Assembly (NCBI RefSeq): GCF_020166515.1
Contig: NZ_JAINZT010000005.1
Span: 558,001 to 622,000, forward strand
Source: Robertkochia flava
GTDB taxonomy: Bacteria; Bacteroidota; Bacteroidia; Flavobacteriales; Flavobacteriaceae
Length of the DNA stretch: 64,000 nucleotides
Direction: 5' to 3'
Shown here piece by piece: positions 28,166 through 36,971 of this stretch (position 1 is its first letter; each line of letters begins with the position of its first letter). Below the pieces are notes generated by a model that ran no database searches, was not told the DNA's origin, and saw nothing but the letters and a program-made list of their open reading frames with translations. The translations under genes were made by a program, and so were the position numbers.

Positions 28166-29566
28166 CTAATTGCTTTCACCTATTCGGTAAAAATCAAAAC
28201 CAATATTCATCATTTGTTCTTTGTTTAAGATCCTCCTGCCGTCAAAAACGAATGCAGGCTTCAGCATAAGGTCATAAATATTTTGCCAGTCAAAGGATTT
28301 AAATTCATCCCATTCCGTTAATATGGCTATGGCATGGGCACCGTTGGCAGCCTCCAGGGGATCATTAACTACCTTGACCAACTTACGGTTTTCTTCTTCA
28401 CTTCTGGTGTTCAGGTAATCAAGGTCAGCATAAATTTGTTCTGCAGATACTTTAGGATCGTAGACCACAATCTCTGCCTGTTCATCAAGCAAAGTATCTG
28501 CAATGTAAATGGCAGCAGATTCCCGGGTATCGTTAGTGTCTTTTTTAAAGGCCCAACCATAAAAGGCGATCTTCTTCCCGGAAACGGTATTGTATAGCGT
28601 GGAAACAATATTATCGGCGAACCTCCTTTTCTGATAATCATTTATCTTTATCACCTGATCCCAATATTCAGCAACTTCAGTAAGACCATAGGATTTACAT
28701 ATGTATACAAGGTTTAAAATATCTTTTTGAAAACACGATCCCCCAAAGCCTACGGAGGCATTTAGGAATTTAGGACCAATTCGGGAATCCAGTCCAATTG
28801 CTTTACTTACTTCAGCAACATTGGCATCCGTTTTCTCACATAAGGCTGATATGGAATTTATTGAAGAAATTCTTTGCGCTAAGAAGGCATTAGCTACTAA
28901 TTTGGATAGCTCTGATGACCAGAGGTTGGTTTGAATAATATTTTCCTTAGGTAGCCAGTGTTCGTAAATTTTACTTAAAGTGTTTTTGGCGATTTTACCC
29001 GAGGCTGTATCGTCGCCCCCGATTAAAACACGATCGGCGTTAAGCAGGTCGTCTATAGCAGTACCCTCGGCCAGGAATTCCGGGTTCGACAAGATTTCAT
29101 AGTTAACTCCATTTCCGGTATTGTGAAGGATGTCTTTAATGGCTTGTGCAGTTCGAACGGGTAATGTTGATTTTTCAACCACTATTTTATCATCCTTTGC
29201 TACCCGGGCAATATTGCGGGCGCATAATTCTATATATTTAAGGTCTGCGGCTTCTCCCTTACCTTTTCCATAGGTTTTGGTTGGGGTATTCACAGAGATA
29301 AAGATCATATCTGCCTCGTCAATAGCTTTATCGACCTCGGTAGAAAAGAACAGGTTTTTATTCCTTGATTCTGATATGATAGCTTCTAATCCTGGTTCAT
29401 AAACAGGTAAATTATTCAGGTTATCATCGTTCCAGGCTGCAATTCTCTTTTCATTAATGTCAACTACAGTAACTTCAATCTCCGGGCATTTATTTGCTAT
29501 AACAGACATGGTGGGACCACCAACATATCCCGCTCCGATACAGCAGATCTTTTTAATTTTTCTCAT
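28166..29566 (-). CDS. ugd: UDP-glucose 6-dehydrogenase, long eukaryote-like form
   Basis: 466 residues from the ATG at 29566 ([20 protein letters not shown]). The frame opens 9 codons earlier, but MRKIKK is the natural start before the GxGxxG loop. It oxidises UDP-glucose to UDP-glucuronate with two NAD+. Diagnostic parts: NAD-binding [30 protein letters not shown] with the catalytic Glu, and [14 protein letters not shown] near residue 263 with the nucleophile Cys. The C-terminal domain has [14 protein letters not shown]. Length and these motifs match the animal/plant-type enzyme rather than the short bacterial type. First gene of the minus arm; supplies uronic acid to the polymer. Confidence 0.95.
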   Translation of the reverse strand: MRKIKKICCIGAGYVGGPTMSVIANKCPEIEVTVVDINEKRIAAWNDDNLNNLPVYEPGLEAIISESRNKNLFFSTEVDKAIDEADMIFISVNTPTKTYGKGKGEAADLKYIELCARNIARVAKDDKIVVEKSTLPVRTAQAIKDILHNTGNGVNYEILSNPEFLAEGTAIDDLLNADRVLIGGDDTASGKIAKNTLSKIYEHWLPKENIIQTNLWSSELSKLVANAFLAQRISSINSISALCEKTDANVAEVSKAIGLDSRIGPKFLNASVGFGGSCFQKDILNLVYICKSYGLTEVAEYWDQVIKINDYQKRRFADNIVSTLYNTVSGKKIAFYGWAFKKDTNDTRESAAIYIADTLLDEQAEIVVYDPKVSAEQIYADLDYLNTRSEEENRKLVKVVNDPLEAANGAHAIAILTEWDEFKSFDWQNIYDLMLKPAFVFDGRRILNKEQMMNIGFDFYRIGESN

Positions 29567-29590
29567 TACTTGATAAATTTTTAAGGATGA

Positions 29591-29598
29591 CAAAGATA
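29591..29598 (-). promoter_or_regulatory. Candidate -7 element for ugd
   Basis: TATCTTTG on the minus strand (TAnnTTTG consensus), about 25 bases before the ugd ATG. I see no convincing -33 TTTG partner, so this is tentative. Confidence 0.35.
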
Positions 29599-29955
29599 GA
29601 ATTTCGAAAATTCTGACTTTACTATTCTAAAATATTTTAGATAAAACCCTACAATTTCACTTTTAAATCAAACATTAGATAATAGTTGTGAGTCTTTTGT
29701 AAGTCATTGATATTAAAGGCTTTTTCTTATGATATTTTATTCTTTTGGAATAACAGTAGTTAGCCGATAATTATACCTTTTTGCCGAAATAGGTGTTCAA
29801 ACCATGGATGGTTTAATACTTTTATTTGCAATCTGTTATCTACAAAATGTTTACAATGTAATTGTAGCATTTTTAATGAAATAGCAGATTGATATGCCCC
29901 CAGTTCTTCCAAAACTTTTCTGATATCAGTGGTCTTAGTTTAATAGAAAGATCGG
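29599..29955. other. Divergent intergenic region of the polysaccharide locus
   Basis: About 360 AT-rich bases between the two arms, without a supportable gene. It holds the promoters for both directions. A perfect short palindrome TACAAT-GTA-ATTGTA lies at 29852-29866, nested in CTACAA ... TTGTAG (29840-29867), about 90 bases upstream of the aminotransferase start. It is a possible regulator site or weak hairpin. No clear -7 element on the plus strand. Confidence 0.45.
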
Positions 29956-31089
29956 ATGATTGCAACAAAAACAAAGATATGGCTTTCTTCCCCTCACATG
30001 GGAGGTTCGGAGATCTCCTATGTTAACGAGGCCTTTAGAACTAACTGGATTGCCCCTCTTGGTCCTAACGTAGAAGGTTTTGAAAAGGATCTTCAAAGCT
30101 ATTTGGGAGGGTTCAGGGAGGTAGCTGCCCTTTCTTCCGGAACCGCAGCTCTTCATCTTGCTTTAATTTTATGTGGAGTTGGTCCCGGCGATGTGGTCTT
30201 ATGCCAGAGTTTCACCTTTGCCGCCAGTGCAAATCCTATTACCTACCTGGGAGCTGAGCCGGTTTTTATCGACAGCGAAGACAATACCTGGAATCTGTGT
30301 CCGGATTTATTGGAATCATGCATATTAGACCTAGCAAAAACAGGTAAAAAACCAAAAGCATTAATTGCGGTTCACTTGTATGGAATGCCCTATAATGTTG
30401 AACGTGTCAACGATATATCCAGGAAATATGATATTCCTGTAATTGAAGATAGCGCTGAGGCATTAGGTAGTATTTACAAGGGAATAAATTGTGGTACAGT
30501 TGGTAATTTATCGGTGCTATCCTTTAATGGGAACAAAATTATAACCACCTCTGGTGGTGGAGCTTTAATAACTCCAAATGAAACTTTAAAGAACAAGGCC
30601 GTTTTTCTTGCAACCCAAGCCAGAGATAATGCACCTCATTATGAACACTCAGAGATTGGATTCAATTATAGAATGAGTAATGTAACTGCAGGAATTGGCA
30701 GGGGGCAAATGGAAGTTTTAAAGGCTCGGGTAGCTGCAAGAAGGTCGAATTACGCTTTCTACCGTGCTGAACTCGGTGATCTTGAAGAAGTCAGCTTTTT
30801 AGACGAGCCTGAAGGTTATTATTCAAACCGATGGCTTACCTGCATTCTATTAAGGAATGCAGAATTACGTGAAAGAATTAGAATGGCACTCTTAGCGGAT
30901 AACATTGAATCGAGGCCCTTGTGGAAGCCTATGCATCTTCAACCGGTCTACAAGAGTAATAAAGCTTATCTCAATGGAGTATCCGAAGCTCTTTTTTCTC
31001 GAGGGTTGTGTTTACCCAGCGGATCGGATTTAACGGAAATAGAACTCACCCGGATTTGCGGCGTGATTAAAAATGAAATAAGATTATGA
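29956..31089 (+). CDS. PLP-dependent sugar aminotransferase (DegT/DnrJ/EryC1/StrS, PglE-like)
   Basis: 377 residues. Fold-type I aminotransferase that converts the 4-keto group of a UDP-4-keto-6-deoxy sugar to an amine. Seen: LSSGTAALHLALILCGVGPG near residue 58, VIEDSAEALGS near 165 with the PLP-ring Asp, and the PLP lysine in SFNGNKIITTSGGG near 194. The N-terminus LSSPHMGGSEISYVNEAF and the segment TNWIAPLGPNVEGFE are the usual opening of PglE/WecE-type enzymes. The stop overlaps the start of the dehydratase gene by 4 bases, which fits a product-substrate pair. First gene of the plus arm. Confidence 0.93.
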   Translation: MIATKTKIWLSSPHMGGSEISYVNEAFRTNWIAPLGPNVEGFEKDLQSYLGGFREVAALSSGTAALHLALILCGVGPGDVVLCQSFTFAASANPITYLGAEPVFIDSEDNTWNLCPDLLESCILDLAKTGKKPKALIAVHLYGMPYNVERVNDISRKYDIPVIEDSAEALGSIYKGINCGTVGNLSVLSFNGNKIITTSGGGALITPNETLKNKAVFLATQARDNAPHYEHSEIGFNYRMSNVTAGIGRGQMEVLKARVAARRSNYAFYRAELGDLEEVSFLDEPEGYYSNRWLTCILLRNAELRERIRMALLADNIESRPLWKPMHLQPVYKSNKAYLNGVSEALFSRGLCLPSGSDLTEIELTRICGVIKNEIRL

Positions 31090-33044
31090 TAAATAAATAC
31101 CTTCCCTGGTTTCTTCCGAAATATGCATCCAAGTGGATTGTTCTGACTATGGATACATGTTTGGTCGTTTTTACTTTTTTCCTTGTGTATTTTTTGCGTT
31201 TTGGCTTTTCTTTGAATTTTGATTTGGAGGTTCTGGCGATTCAGTTACCAGTTATCGGATTTTTGGCCCTGCTGAGTTTTATTATTACCGGCTCTTACAA
31301 GGGAATCATACGATATACCGGATTAAGAGATCTTCTAAAAGTGACTCTAGCAGTAGGGCTCATAACTGCTTTTACCGTGGCCGTAGTGCTTTTAAATCGC
31401 TCCTTTACGATATTGGAAAACTTTACGATTCCAATATTTTTTATCATTATGCATGCTTTTGTCAATTTCGTTGCACTAGCCGCTTCGAGACTGACTTTCA
31501 AGCTTACATACAAGTATATCATGAGCGATTTACGCTTAATGGATCGGATCGTTATATATGGAGCAGGAGATGCAGGTATTATGACCTATAATGCCTTAAC
31601 TAACTCTATAAAGCAAAATATTAAGGTGATAGCCTTTATTGATGATAATAAAGCCAAGGTTGGCAGTAGTATTAATGGTGCTCCTATTTTATCGAGAACA
31701 TCCTTCAACAAGAATTTTGTGCAAAGGTACAGGATAAATGAAGTGATTATTGCGATACCCGATACGACTGGGAATGAATTCCGACAAAGTATTAACGAAA
31801 TAGTCGACCTGGTGCCTCAAGTCAAGATCATCCCACCGGTAGACCAGTGGATCAACGGACAGATCGATTTAAAACAAATAAAGCAAGTCCAGTTGGAGGA
31901 CCTTCTGGAAAGGAGTCCTATCATAATTGATAATCCCGAACTTTCTATAGAGTTTACCGGGAAAACGGTATTGGTAACTGGTGCGGCGGGTTCTATAGGT
32001 AGCGAGATAGCCAGGCAATTAACCCATTTCCCATTGGAAAAGTTGATCTGCTTGGATATTGCAGAATCTGCACTTTATGATTTGCAGCAGGAGTTTAAAA
32101 GAGCAGGTAAAACTGATTTCAGGGCAATTGTCAGTGATGTCAGGGATGCGCATGGAATGGATGCGATCCTGGGTAATTATAAACCAGACATTATATTTCA
32201 TGCTGCTGCGTATAAACATGTTCCTCTAATGGAGGAGAACCCGTACGAGGCTGTAAAAATTAACGTTGCAGGTACACGTATTTTGGCAAATACAGCAGTA
32301 AAGCATAAGGTAGATAAGTTTGTCCTGGTTTCTACCGATAAGGCTGTAAACCCCACCAATGTAATGGGGGCTACAAAAAGAGCTGCGGAAATATTTATAG
32401 GAGCCTTACAACGAGAAACGAATACAACAAAATTCATCACAACCCGTTTTGGTAATGTACTGGGTTCTAATGGTTCCGTTATTCCATTATTTAGGAAACA
32501 GTTGGAGCAAGGCGGTCCTCTCACAGTGACACATTCGGAAGTAACTAGATATTTTATGACGATTCCTGAAGCGTCTCAACTGGTTTTGGAAGCGGGAAGT
32601 ATGGGGCAAGGTGGGGAAATTTTCATATTTGATATGGGTGAATGCGTAAAAATCTTTGATCTTGCTAAGAATATGATCAAATTGTCCGGGTTGAGATATC
32701 CGGAAGATATTGATATCAAAATTACTGGATTACGTCCTGGTGAAAAACTCTACGAAGAACTTCTTGCTAACGGAGAAGATACTATGCCAACCTATCACGA
32801 AAAGATAATGATTAGTAAGGTTAAAGACTTGGATTATCAAAGACTGAAGGCAAAAATAGAAGCCTTGTGTGTTCTAAACCTTTACAACGATAAGAATATG
32901 ATAGTAGCTAAATTAAAGCAAATTGTCCCGGAATATATTTCGAAGAATTCGGATTTTACTGTCCTAGATAATCCTGATGATGAAAGGGCCTCCAATTATT
33001 CCATTTTACAATCACTTAACTTCAATCCCTACAAAGGAATTTAA
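31086..33044 (+). CDS. Membrane UDP-GlcNAc 4,6-dehydratase (PglF/WbpM/CapD type)
   Basis: 652 residues. Four N-terminal membrane helices (about residues 15-130), then a CoA-binding-like Rossmann domain (IYGAGDAGIMTYNAL near 155) and a catalytic SDR domain starting VLVTGAAGSIGSEIARQL near 298. The active-site stretch VSTDKAVNPTNVMGATKR near 420 has Met where most SDRs have Tyr of YxxxK, as is normal for this large dehydratase class. The C-terminus has GLRPGEKLYEELL. It makes the UDP-4-keto-6-deoxy sugar for the aminotransferase encoded just before it. Ends directly at the next gene. Confidence 0.95.
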   Translation: MINKYLPWFLPKYASKWIVLTMDTCLVVFTFFLVYFLRFGFSLNFDLEVLAIQLPVIGFLALLSFIITGSYKGIIRYTGLRDLLKVTLAVGLITAFTVAVVLLNRSFTILENFTIPIFFIIMHAFVNFVALAASRLTFKLTYKYIMSDLRLMDRIVIYGAGDAGIMTYNALTNSIKQNIKVIAFIDDNKAKVGSSINGAPILSRTSFNKNFVQRYRINEVIIAIPDTTGNEFRQSINEIVDLVPQVKIIPPVDQWINGQIDLKQIKQVQLEDLLERSPIIIDNPELSIEFTGKTVLVTGAAGSIGSEIARQLTHFPLEKLICLDIAESALYDLQQEFKRAGKTDFRAIVSDVRDAHGMDAILGNYKPDIIFHAAAYKHVPLMEENPYEAVKINVAGTRILANTAVKHKVDKFVLVSTDKAVNPTNVMGATKRAAEIFIGALQRETNTTKFITTRFGNVLGSNGSVIPLFRKQLEQGGPLTVTHSEVTRYFMTIPEASQLVLEAGSMGQGGEIFIFDMGECVKIFDLAKNMIKLSGLRYPEDIDIKITGLRPGEKLYEELLANGEDTMPTYHEKIMISKVKDLDYQRLKAKIEALCVLNLYNDKNMIVAKLKQIVPEYISKNSDFTVLDNPDDERASNYSILQSLNFNPYKGI

Positions 33045-33065
33045 TTGCGAAAAGCCATAATAAAA

Positions 33066-33839
33066 ATGAACCCAAATTTTTTTAATTTAAACATTTTAAC
33101 AAGGAACATCTTTATTTTTTTGTTTCTTTTATGCACATCATGTGCAACCAGAAAGGATGTGGCCTACTTTCAAAATGCAAGAGAGTTCGAAACACTTGTG
33201 GAAACCCAATCTTTTGAACCTAGAATTAAGGTGGATGATTTATTAAGCATTCATATATCTACTTTCGATATGGAAGCTACCACACCTTTTAATTTAACCA
33301 AAGGGGAAGGGTTAAATTATCAGGAAGTTGATTACGTTGTGGATAAATCAGGAGATATTGATTTTCCGGTTTTAGGAAGGCTTACGGTTAAAGGTTTAAC
33401 CACTACTGAAGTTAAACAATTGATTAAGAAAAAGCTTATTGGATATTTGAAAGATCCCGTAGTAAATATTCGTATTAAAAATTTTCAAGTAACCGTTTTG
33501 GGCCATGTAAAGAATCCCGGAACTTTTAATATTCCGACAGAGCGAATAACACTACTGGAGGCCTTAAGTCTAGCAGGAGATTTGGAAATAAAAGCCAGGA
33601 GAGATAATGTTCTGGTTATTAGAGATTTTGATGGTGTTAAGACGTTTTCCCGAATAGATCTTACGTCCAAAGAATTCATAAACTCTCCGGTTTATTTTCT
33701 CACCCAAAATGATGTTGTCTACGTAGAACCGAATGAATCGGCTATAAAAACCTCTTCTCTTGATAATAGAGCAACAATAGTCGTTTCAATTTTTTCAGTT
33801 TTACTTACATCTACAGTTTTAATCTTAACCAGGTCATAA
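33066..33839 (+). CDS. Polysaccharide export lipoprotein (Wza-like)
   Basis: 257 residues from ATG 33066; an in-frame TTG at 33045 would add seven residues and abuts the previous stop, but the ATG gives a normal signal peptide. The lipobox LLCTSC puts the mature Cys near residue 27. The PES domain covers about 45-145 (IKVDDLLSIHISTFD, DKSGDIDFPVLGRLTVKGLT). A SLBB-type beta-grasp follows (NFQVTVLGHVKNPGTFNIP near 142). A C-terminal membrane-like segment ends the protein (VVSIFSVLLTSTVLILT). It forms the outer-membrane export channel or its periplasmic ring with the Wzc-like protein. Only one SLBB is seen, as usual in Bacteroidota. Confidence 0.92.
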   Translation: MNPNFFNLNILTRNIFIFLFLLCTSCATRKDVAYFQNAREFETLVETQSFEPRIKVDDLLSIHISTFDMEATTPFNLTKGEGLNYQEVDYVVDKSGDIDFPVLGRLTVKGLTTTEVKQLIKKKLIGYLKDPVVNIRIKNFQVTVLGHVKNPGTFNIPTERITLLEALSLAGDLEIKARRDNVLVIRDFDGVKTFSRIDLTSKEFINSPVYFLTQNDVVYVEPNESAIKTSSLDNRATIVVSIFSVLLTSTVLILTRS

Positions 33840-36206
33840 ATGAATTCCAAAAAGGACCATAAAATGACTCAGTTTGACAGTAAGATGGATATCAAAAGGA
33901 CCATTGAATATTATCTAAGTAAGTGGAAATGGTTTCTTCTTGGTTTTTTCTTAAGTGTAGGAATAGCTCTTGTTTATTTGAGATATACGACACCGGAATA
34001 TGAATCAAGGGCTTTAATCCGGTTAATTACCTTGAATAATAATCCTACTCCCGAAGAGGCTATACTTGGTGAACTTGGACTTGTTTATGGCGGAGACAAA
34101 TTACATACAGATGAAATTCAAATTCTCAAATCCAGATCATTGATCGAAAATGTAGTTAGGAATTTACAGTTGTATGTTCAAGTTTATTCTGAAGGCAACA
34201 TAAAAGATAGAGAGATATATTCTAAACGGCCTGTTAGAATAAATCTTTTTGCTGCGGACTCTATCCTTTATGATTATTCACAGTATTTTGAAATTACTGT
34301 AATTTCTGATTCTGAGTTTGTTCTAACAGATGAATATGGTGTCGAAATTAAAAGGGTTTTTGGAAGTAAAATCGATACAAATGCAGGTGCACTTGTCATC
34401 ACTCCTTCGGAACATTTTGACCTTAATCGTTATAATGGCGTGAAGCTTAAGATTCTTATCAAACCCGTTAAAAAAGTAGCTGAATTTTACAGAGATAAAT
34501 TGACCGTATATTCATATAATGATCGAATTAACAGATCAAACATGATAGGGATTTCCATAACTGATCCTGTGCCGGAAAAGGCCGCTACTTTTATAAATGA
34601 ACTCATAAAAACATACAACGACAAGTCTATAGAAAATAAGCAGCAAATTGCCCAAAGCACATATGATTTTATAAATGAAAGGGTTGCCTCCATATCCAGT
34701 GATTTGAGTGAAGTGGATAGTGCCAAGGAAAGTTTTAAGGTAGGCAATATGCTGACTGATGTCAACACAGAAGCTGGAATGTATGTTCAGGCAGAGGCCT
34801 CTAATGAAATTGAGTTAATAAAGGTAGCCACGGAACTAAGTACAGTCAATGCAATGATCGCCTATTTAAATAACAATACTCAGAATTCATATCAAACCTT
34901 ACCAACCAATCTCGGCGAAGATCAGGGAATCGCTTCAATTGCAAGCCAATATAATCAAATGGTTATTGAACGTAATTCTTTGCTCAATAGTTCAGGGGAA
35001 AAGAATCCGGTTGTTTTACAGCTGAATGAACGATTAAAGGAGTTGTATAATTCTTTAATGCAAAGTTTGGTGAATTTAAAAAATACATTATTAATACGTC
35101 AATCCAATTTACTTTCTCGTGCCGAGATGATCGATACAAGAATTTCCAGTGTACCAAGCCAAGAACGGGAAAACAGGGTTATACAACGTCAACAGAATAT
35201 TAAAGAATCCATATATCTCTATCTTCTCCAAAAAAGAGAAGAATCAGCCATAACAACTGCCACAGCCTATCCGAGCGCAGAAGTAATTGATCCGGCCAGA
35301 ATAAATGATGAGTTTCCGGTATTCCCTAAAAGAAAATTGGTTTTACTAGCGTCTGGATTAATAGGTTTAATTGTTCCTTTTGTCATATTCTTTCTGAACA
35401 ACATTTTAAATACAAAAATTCTTGAATTAAGAGACTTGAATTCGATTAGAGGATATGCTCCAGTAATTGGGGAGCTGCCAGGAATTAAGGAAGGAGCTAA
35501 TGAAGATGATATGAAAGATTTGTTCTCGGAAGCATTGAGAATCTTAAGAACCAATCTTGATTTTATTTTCCATAAGGATAGGAAGGATAAAAGGGTAATA
35601 TTTATTACCTCTTCTGTAAATGGGGAAGGAAAGACTTTTATTGCCTATAATCTTGCAAAAATCTACACATATGCAAATAATAAAGTTTTATTGGTAGGTG
35701 CTGATATAAGGAAACCAAATCTACATGAATTAAACCCATTATCACAAGAAAAGGGAATATCTAATTATTTAAATGGGGATGGTGAATTAGATGAAATTGT
35801 GGAATCTGTAGAAGGTACCCCAGGGTTATTTATACTGCATTCAGGCAGTGTTCCACCGAATCCCTCAGAATTATTAATGAACCCTAAAGTGGATATATTA
35901 TTCTCCAAATTACGTGAGAATTTTGATATAGTGATAGTAGATACAGCACCTACAATGCTTGTTACTGATACCATGATCATTTCGAAGTATGCAGATCAAT
36001 CGGTCTATATTGTAAGGGCAGGTTATACAGAAAAGGAACTACTTCCACATATCGGTGAATTGGCTGTTGATGAAAAGCTACCTGGTATGGTTTTAGTCTT
36101 GAATGATGTTAACCAGGATAATCTGGGATATTCAGGGAAATATGGTAAAGTTTACAATAACTCTTCTCAACCCTGGTATAGAGCCTTTATGAATAGATTT
36201 CGGTAA
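33840..36206 (+). CDS. Polysaccharide co-polymerase and BY-kinase (Wzc-like)
   Basis: 788 residues, starting directly after the previous stop. The first membrane helix is near residues 32-50 and the second near 500-520; between them lies the periplasmic Wzz domain with a long coiled coil (about 260-460) and a PxxP-like segment before helix 2 (DEFPVFPKRK). The cytoplasmic kinase domain has a Walker A variant SSVNGEGKTF near 598, Walker A' VGADIRKPN near 621, and Walker B VIVDTAPT near 700. The C-terminal tail holds a Tyr cluster (GYSGKYGKVYNN ... WYR) for autophosphorylation. Controls chain length and export. Confidence 0.94.
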   Translation: MNSKKDHKMTQFDSKMDIKRTIEYYLSKWKWFLLGFFLSVGIALVYLRYTTPEYESRALIRLITLNNNPTPEEAILGELGLVYGGDKLHTDEIQILKSRSLIENVVRNLQLYVQVYSEGNIKDREIYSKRPVRINLFAADSILYDYSQYFEITVISDSEFVLTDEYGVEIKRVFGSKIDTNAGALVITPSEHFDLNRYNGVKLKILIKPVKKVAEFYRDKLTVYSYNDRINRSNMIGISITDPVPEKAATFINELIKTYNDKSIENKQQIAQSTYDFINERVASISSDLSEVDSAKESFKVGNMLTDVNTEAGMYVQAEASNEIELIKVATELSTVNAMIAYLNNNTQNSYQTLPTNLGEDQGIASIASQYNQMVIERNSLLNSSGEKNPVVLQLNERLKELYNSLMQSLVNLKNTLLIRQSNLLSRAEMIDTRISSVPSQERENRVIQRQQNIKESIYLYLLQKREESAITTATAYPSAEVIDPARINDEFPVFPKRKLVLLASGLIGLIVPFVIFFLNNILNTKILELRDLNSIRGYAPVIGELPGIKEGANEDDMKDLFSEALRILRTNLDFIFHKDRKDKRVIFITSSVNGEGKTFIAYNLAKIYTYANNKVLLVGADIRKPNLHELNPLSQEKGISNYLNGDGELDEIVESVEGTPGLFILHSGSVPPNPSELLMNPKVDILFSKLRENFDIVIVDTAPTMLVTDTMIISKYADQSVYIVRAGYTEKELLPHIGELAVDEKLPGMVLVLNDVNQDNLGYSGKYGKVYNNSSQPWYRAFMNRFR

Positions 36207-36264
36207 AAGAGAATATCGAACAATTAATAAAAATTCTCTAACTTAAGAATCAACTATTTTTGAT

Positions 36265-36426
36265 ATGTTTTTAATCTTTCAAATCCCCGAAGAAGTTCCA
36301 AAACCGCATAACAACCCACCTTTAGATCCGGGTTCGGCTACCGAGATGGTGCTGTATGTGGCCATCCCCGTTCTCTTTATTATCCTGTATTTTCTCTGGA
36401 AACGCGGCAGGAGAAACCGAAGGTAA
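36265..36426 (+). CDS. Small single-pass membrane protein
   Basis: 53 residues, ATG to TAA: a polar N-terminus (MFLIFQIPEEVPKPHNNPP), then one membrane helix (about residues 28-45, VLYVAIPVLFIILYFLW) and a basic tail (KRGRRNRR) that fits the inside-positive rule. The codon pattern and charge layout make it look real. It lies 58 bases after the Wzc-like gene and ends 1 base before the convergent small gene. I recall similar tiny proteins in flavobacteria under misleading names; function unknown. Confidence 0.6.
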   Translation: MFLIFQIPEEVPKPHNNPPLDPGSATEMVLYVAIPVLFIILYFLWKRGRRNRR

Positions 36427-36427
36427 A

Positions 36428-36574
36428 TTAGTCTTGCTTCTTTCCTTTCCAGAACATCCCTATGGGGATGATCAGGAAGATAAAAAAATACCATCCGGTG
36501 ATGATCCCGATCACGGTGATCACGACCCCGGCAAGCATGAGGTATAGTCCTGTTTTCTTTCCTGAGTACTTCAT
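36428..36574 (-). CDS. Small two-helix membrane protein
   Basis: 48 residues on the minus strand: MKYSGKKTGLYLML, a hydrophobic run with an inner Gly pattern (AGVVITVIGIITGWYFFIFL), IIPIGMFW and a basic C-terminus GKKQD. It reads as one long or two short membrane helices. It faces the plus-strand micro-ORF tail to tail with a single base between the stops. Function unknown; the compositional logic of a membrane protein supports it being translated. Confidence 0.55.
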   Translation of the reverse strand: MKYSGKKTGLYLMLAGVVITVIGIITGWYFFIFLIIPIGMFWKGKKQD

Positions 36575-36971
36575 GTCTTAATTTAATGAAGACGGTACTC
36601 AAAATCAAATTTCACTGTTCTTTCCGCTATATCACTATTCCCCCGTCTGTTTAGTTTCCTTTTTCATTTTCCTTGCTGAATAGCAGGGATCGACCTGTAG
36701 ACTTCAATAGTACACCGTCCTTTTTAACCATCCCATCATTATTCCCGGCGATGCTTTTCATGGAAATAGCTGAACCGAACCCTCCATTACCGGACTTGTT
36801 ATGAATGATTGTTTTCGTTCCCTGAAATGGTGGTCGATACCTGAAAATTCTTGATTGAAATATCATCAGATATGATAAAGATCATAGAAATGGAAGGGAG
36901 TCTGTACGACCTTTATTAGACCAACTATCAAAGTAAATAAACGAAATCAATACAGATAAAATACCATAGTT
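36575..36971. other. Stretch without a supportable gene before ppdK
   Basis: About 400 bases. A minus-strand frame of 71 codons (36651-36866) exists but has no recognisable domain, membrane helix or signal peptide. It could be a decayed gene or chance. The last 60 bases before ppdK are AT-rich and presumably hold its promoter, but no perfect TAnnTTTG is seen. Confidence 0.4.

Noticed and set aside
36651-36866. Minus-strand frame of 71 codons between the micro-ORFs and ppdK
   Set aside because: No signal peptide, membrane helix, domain or clear coding pattern; treated as chance or an old remnant.
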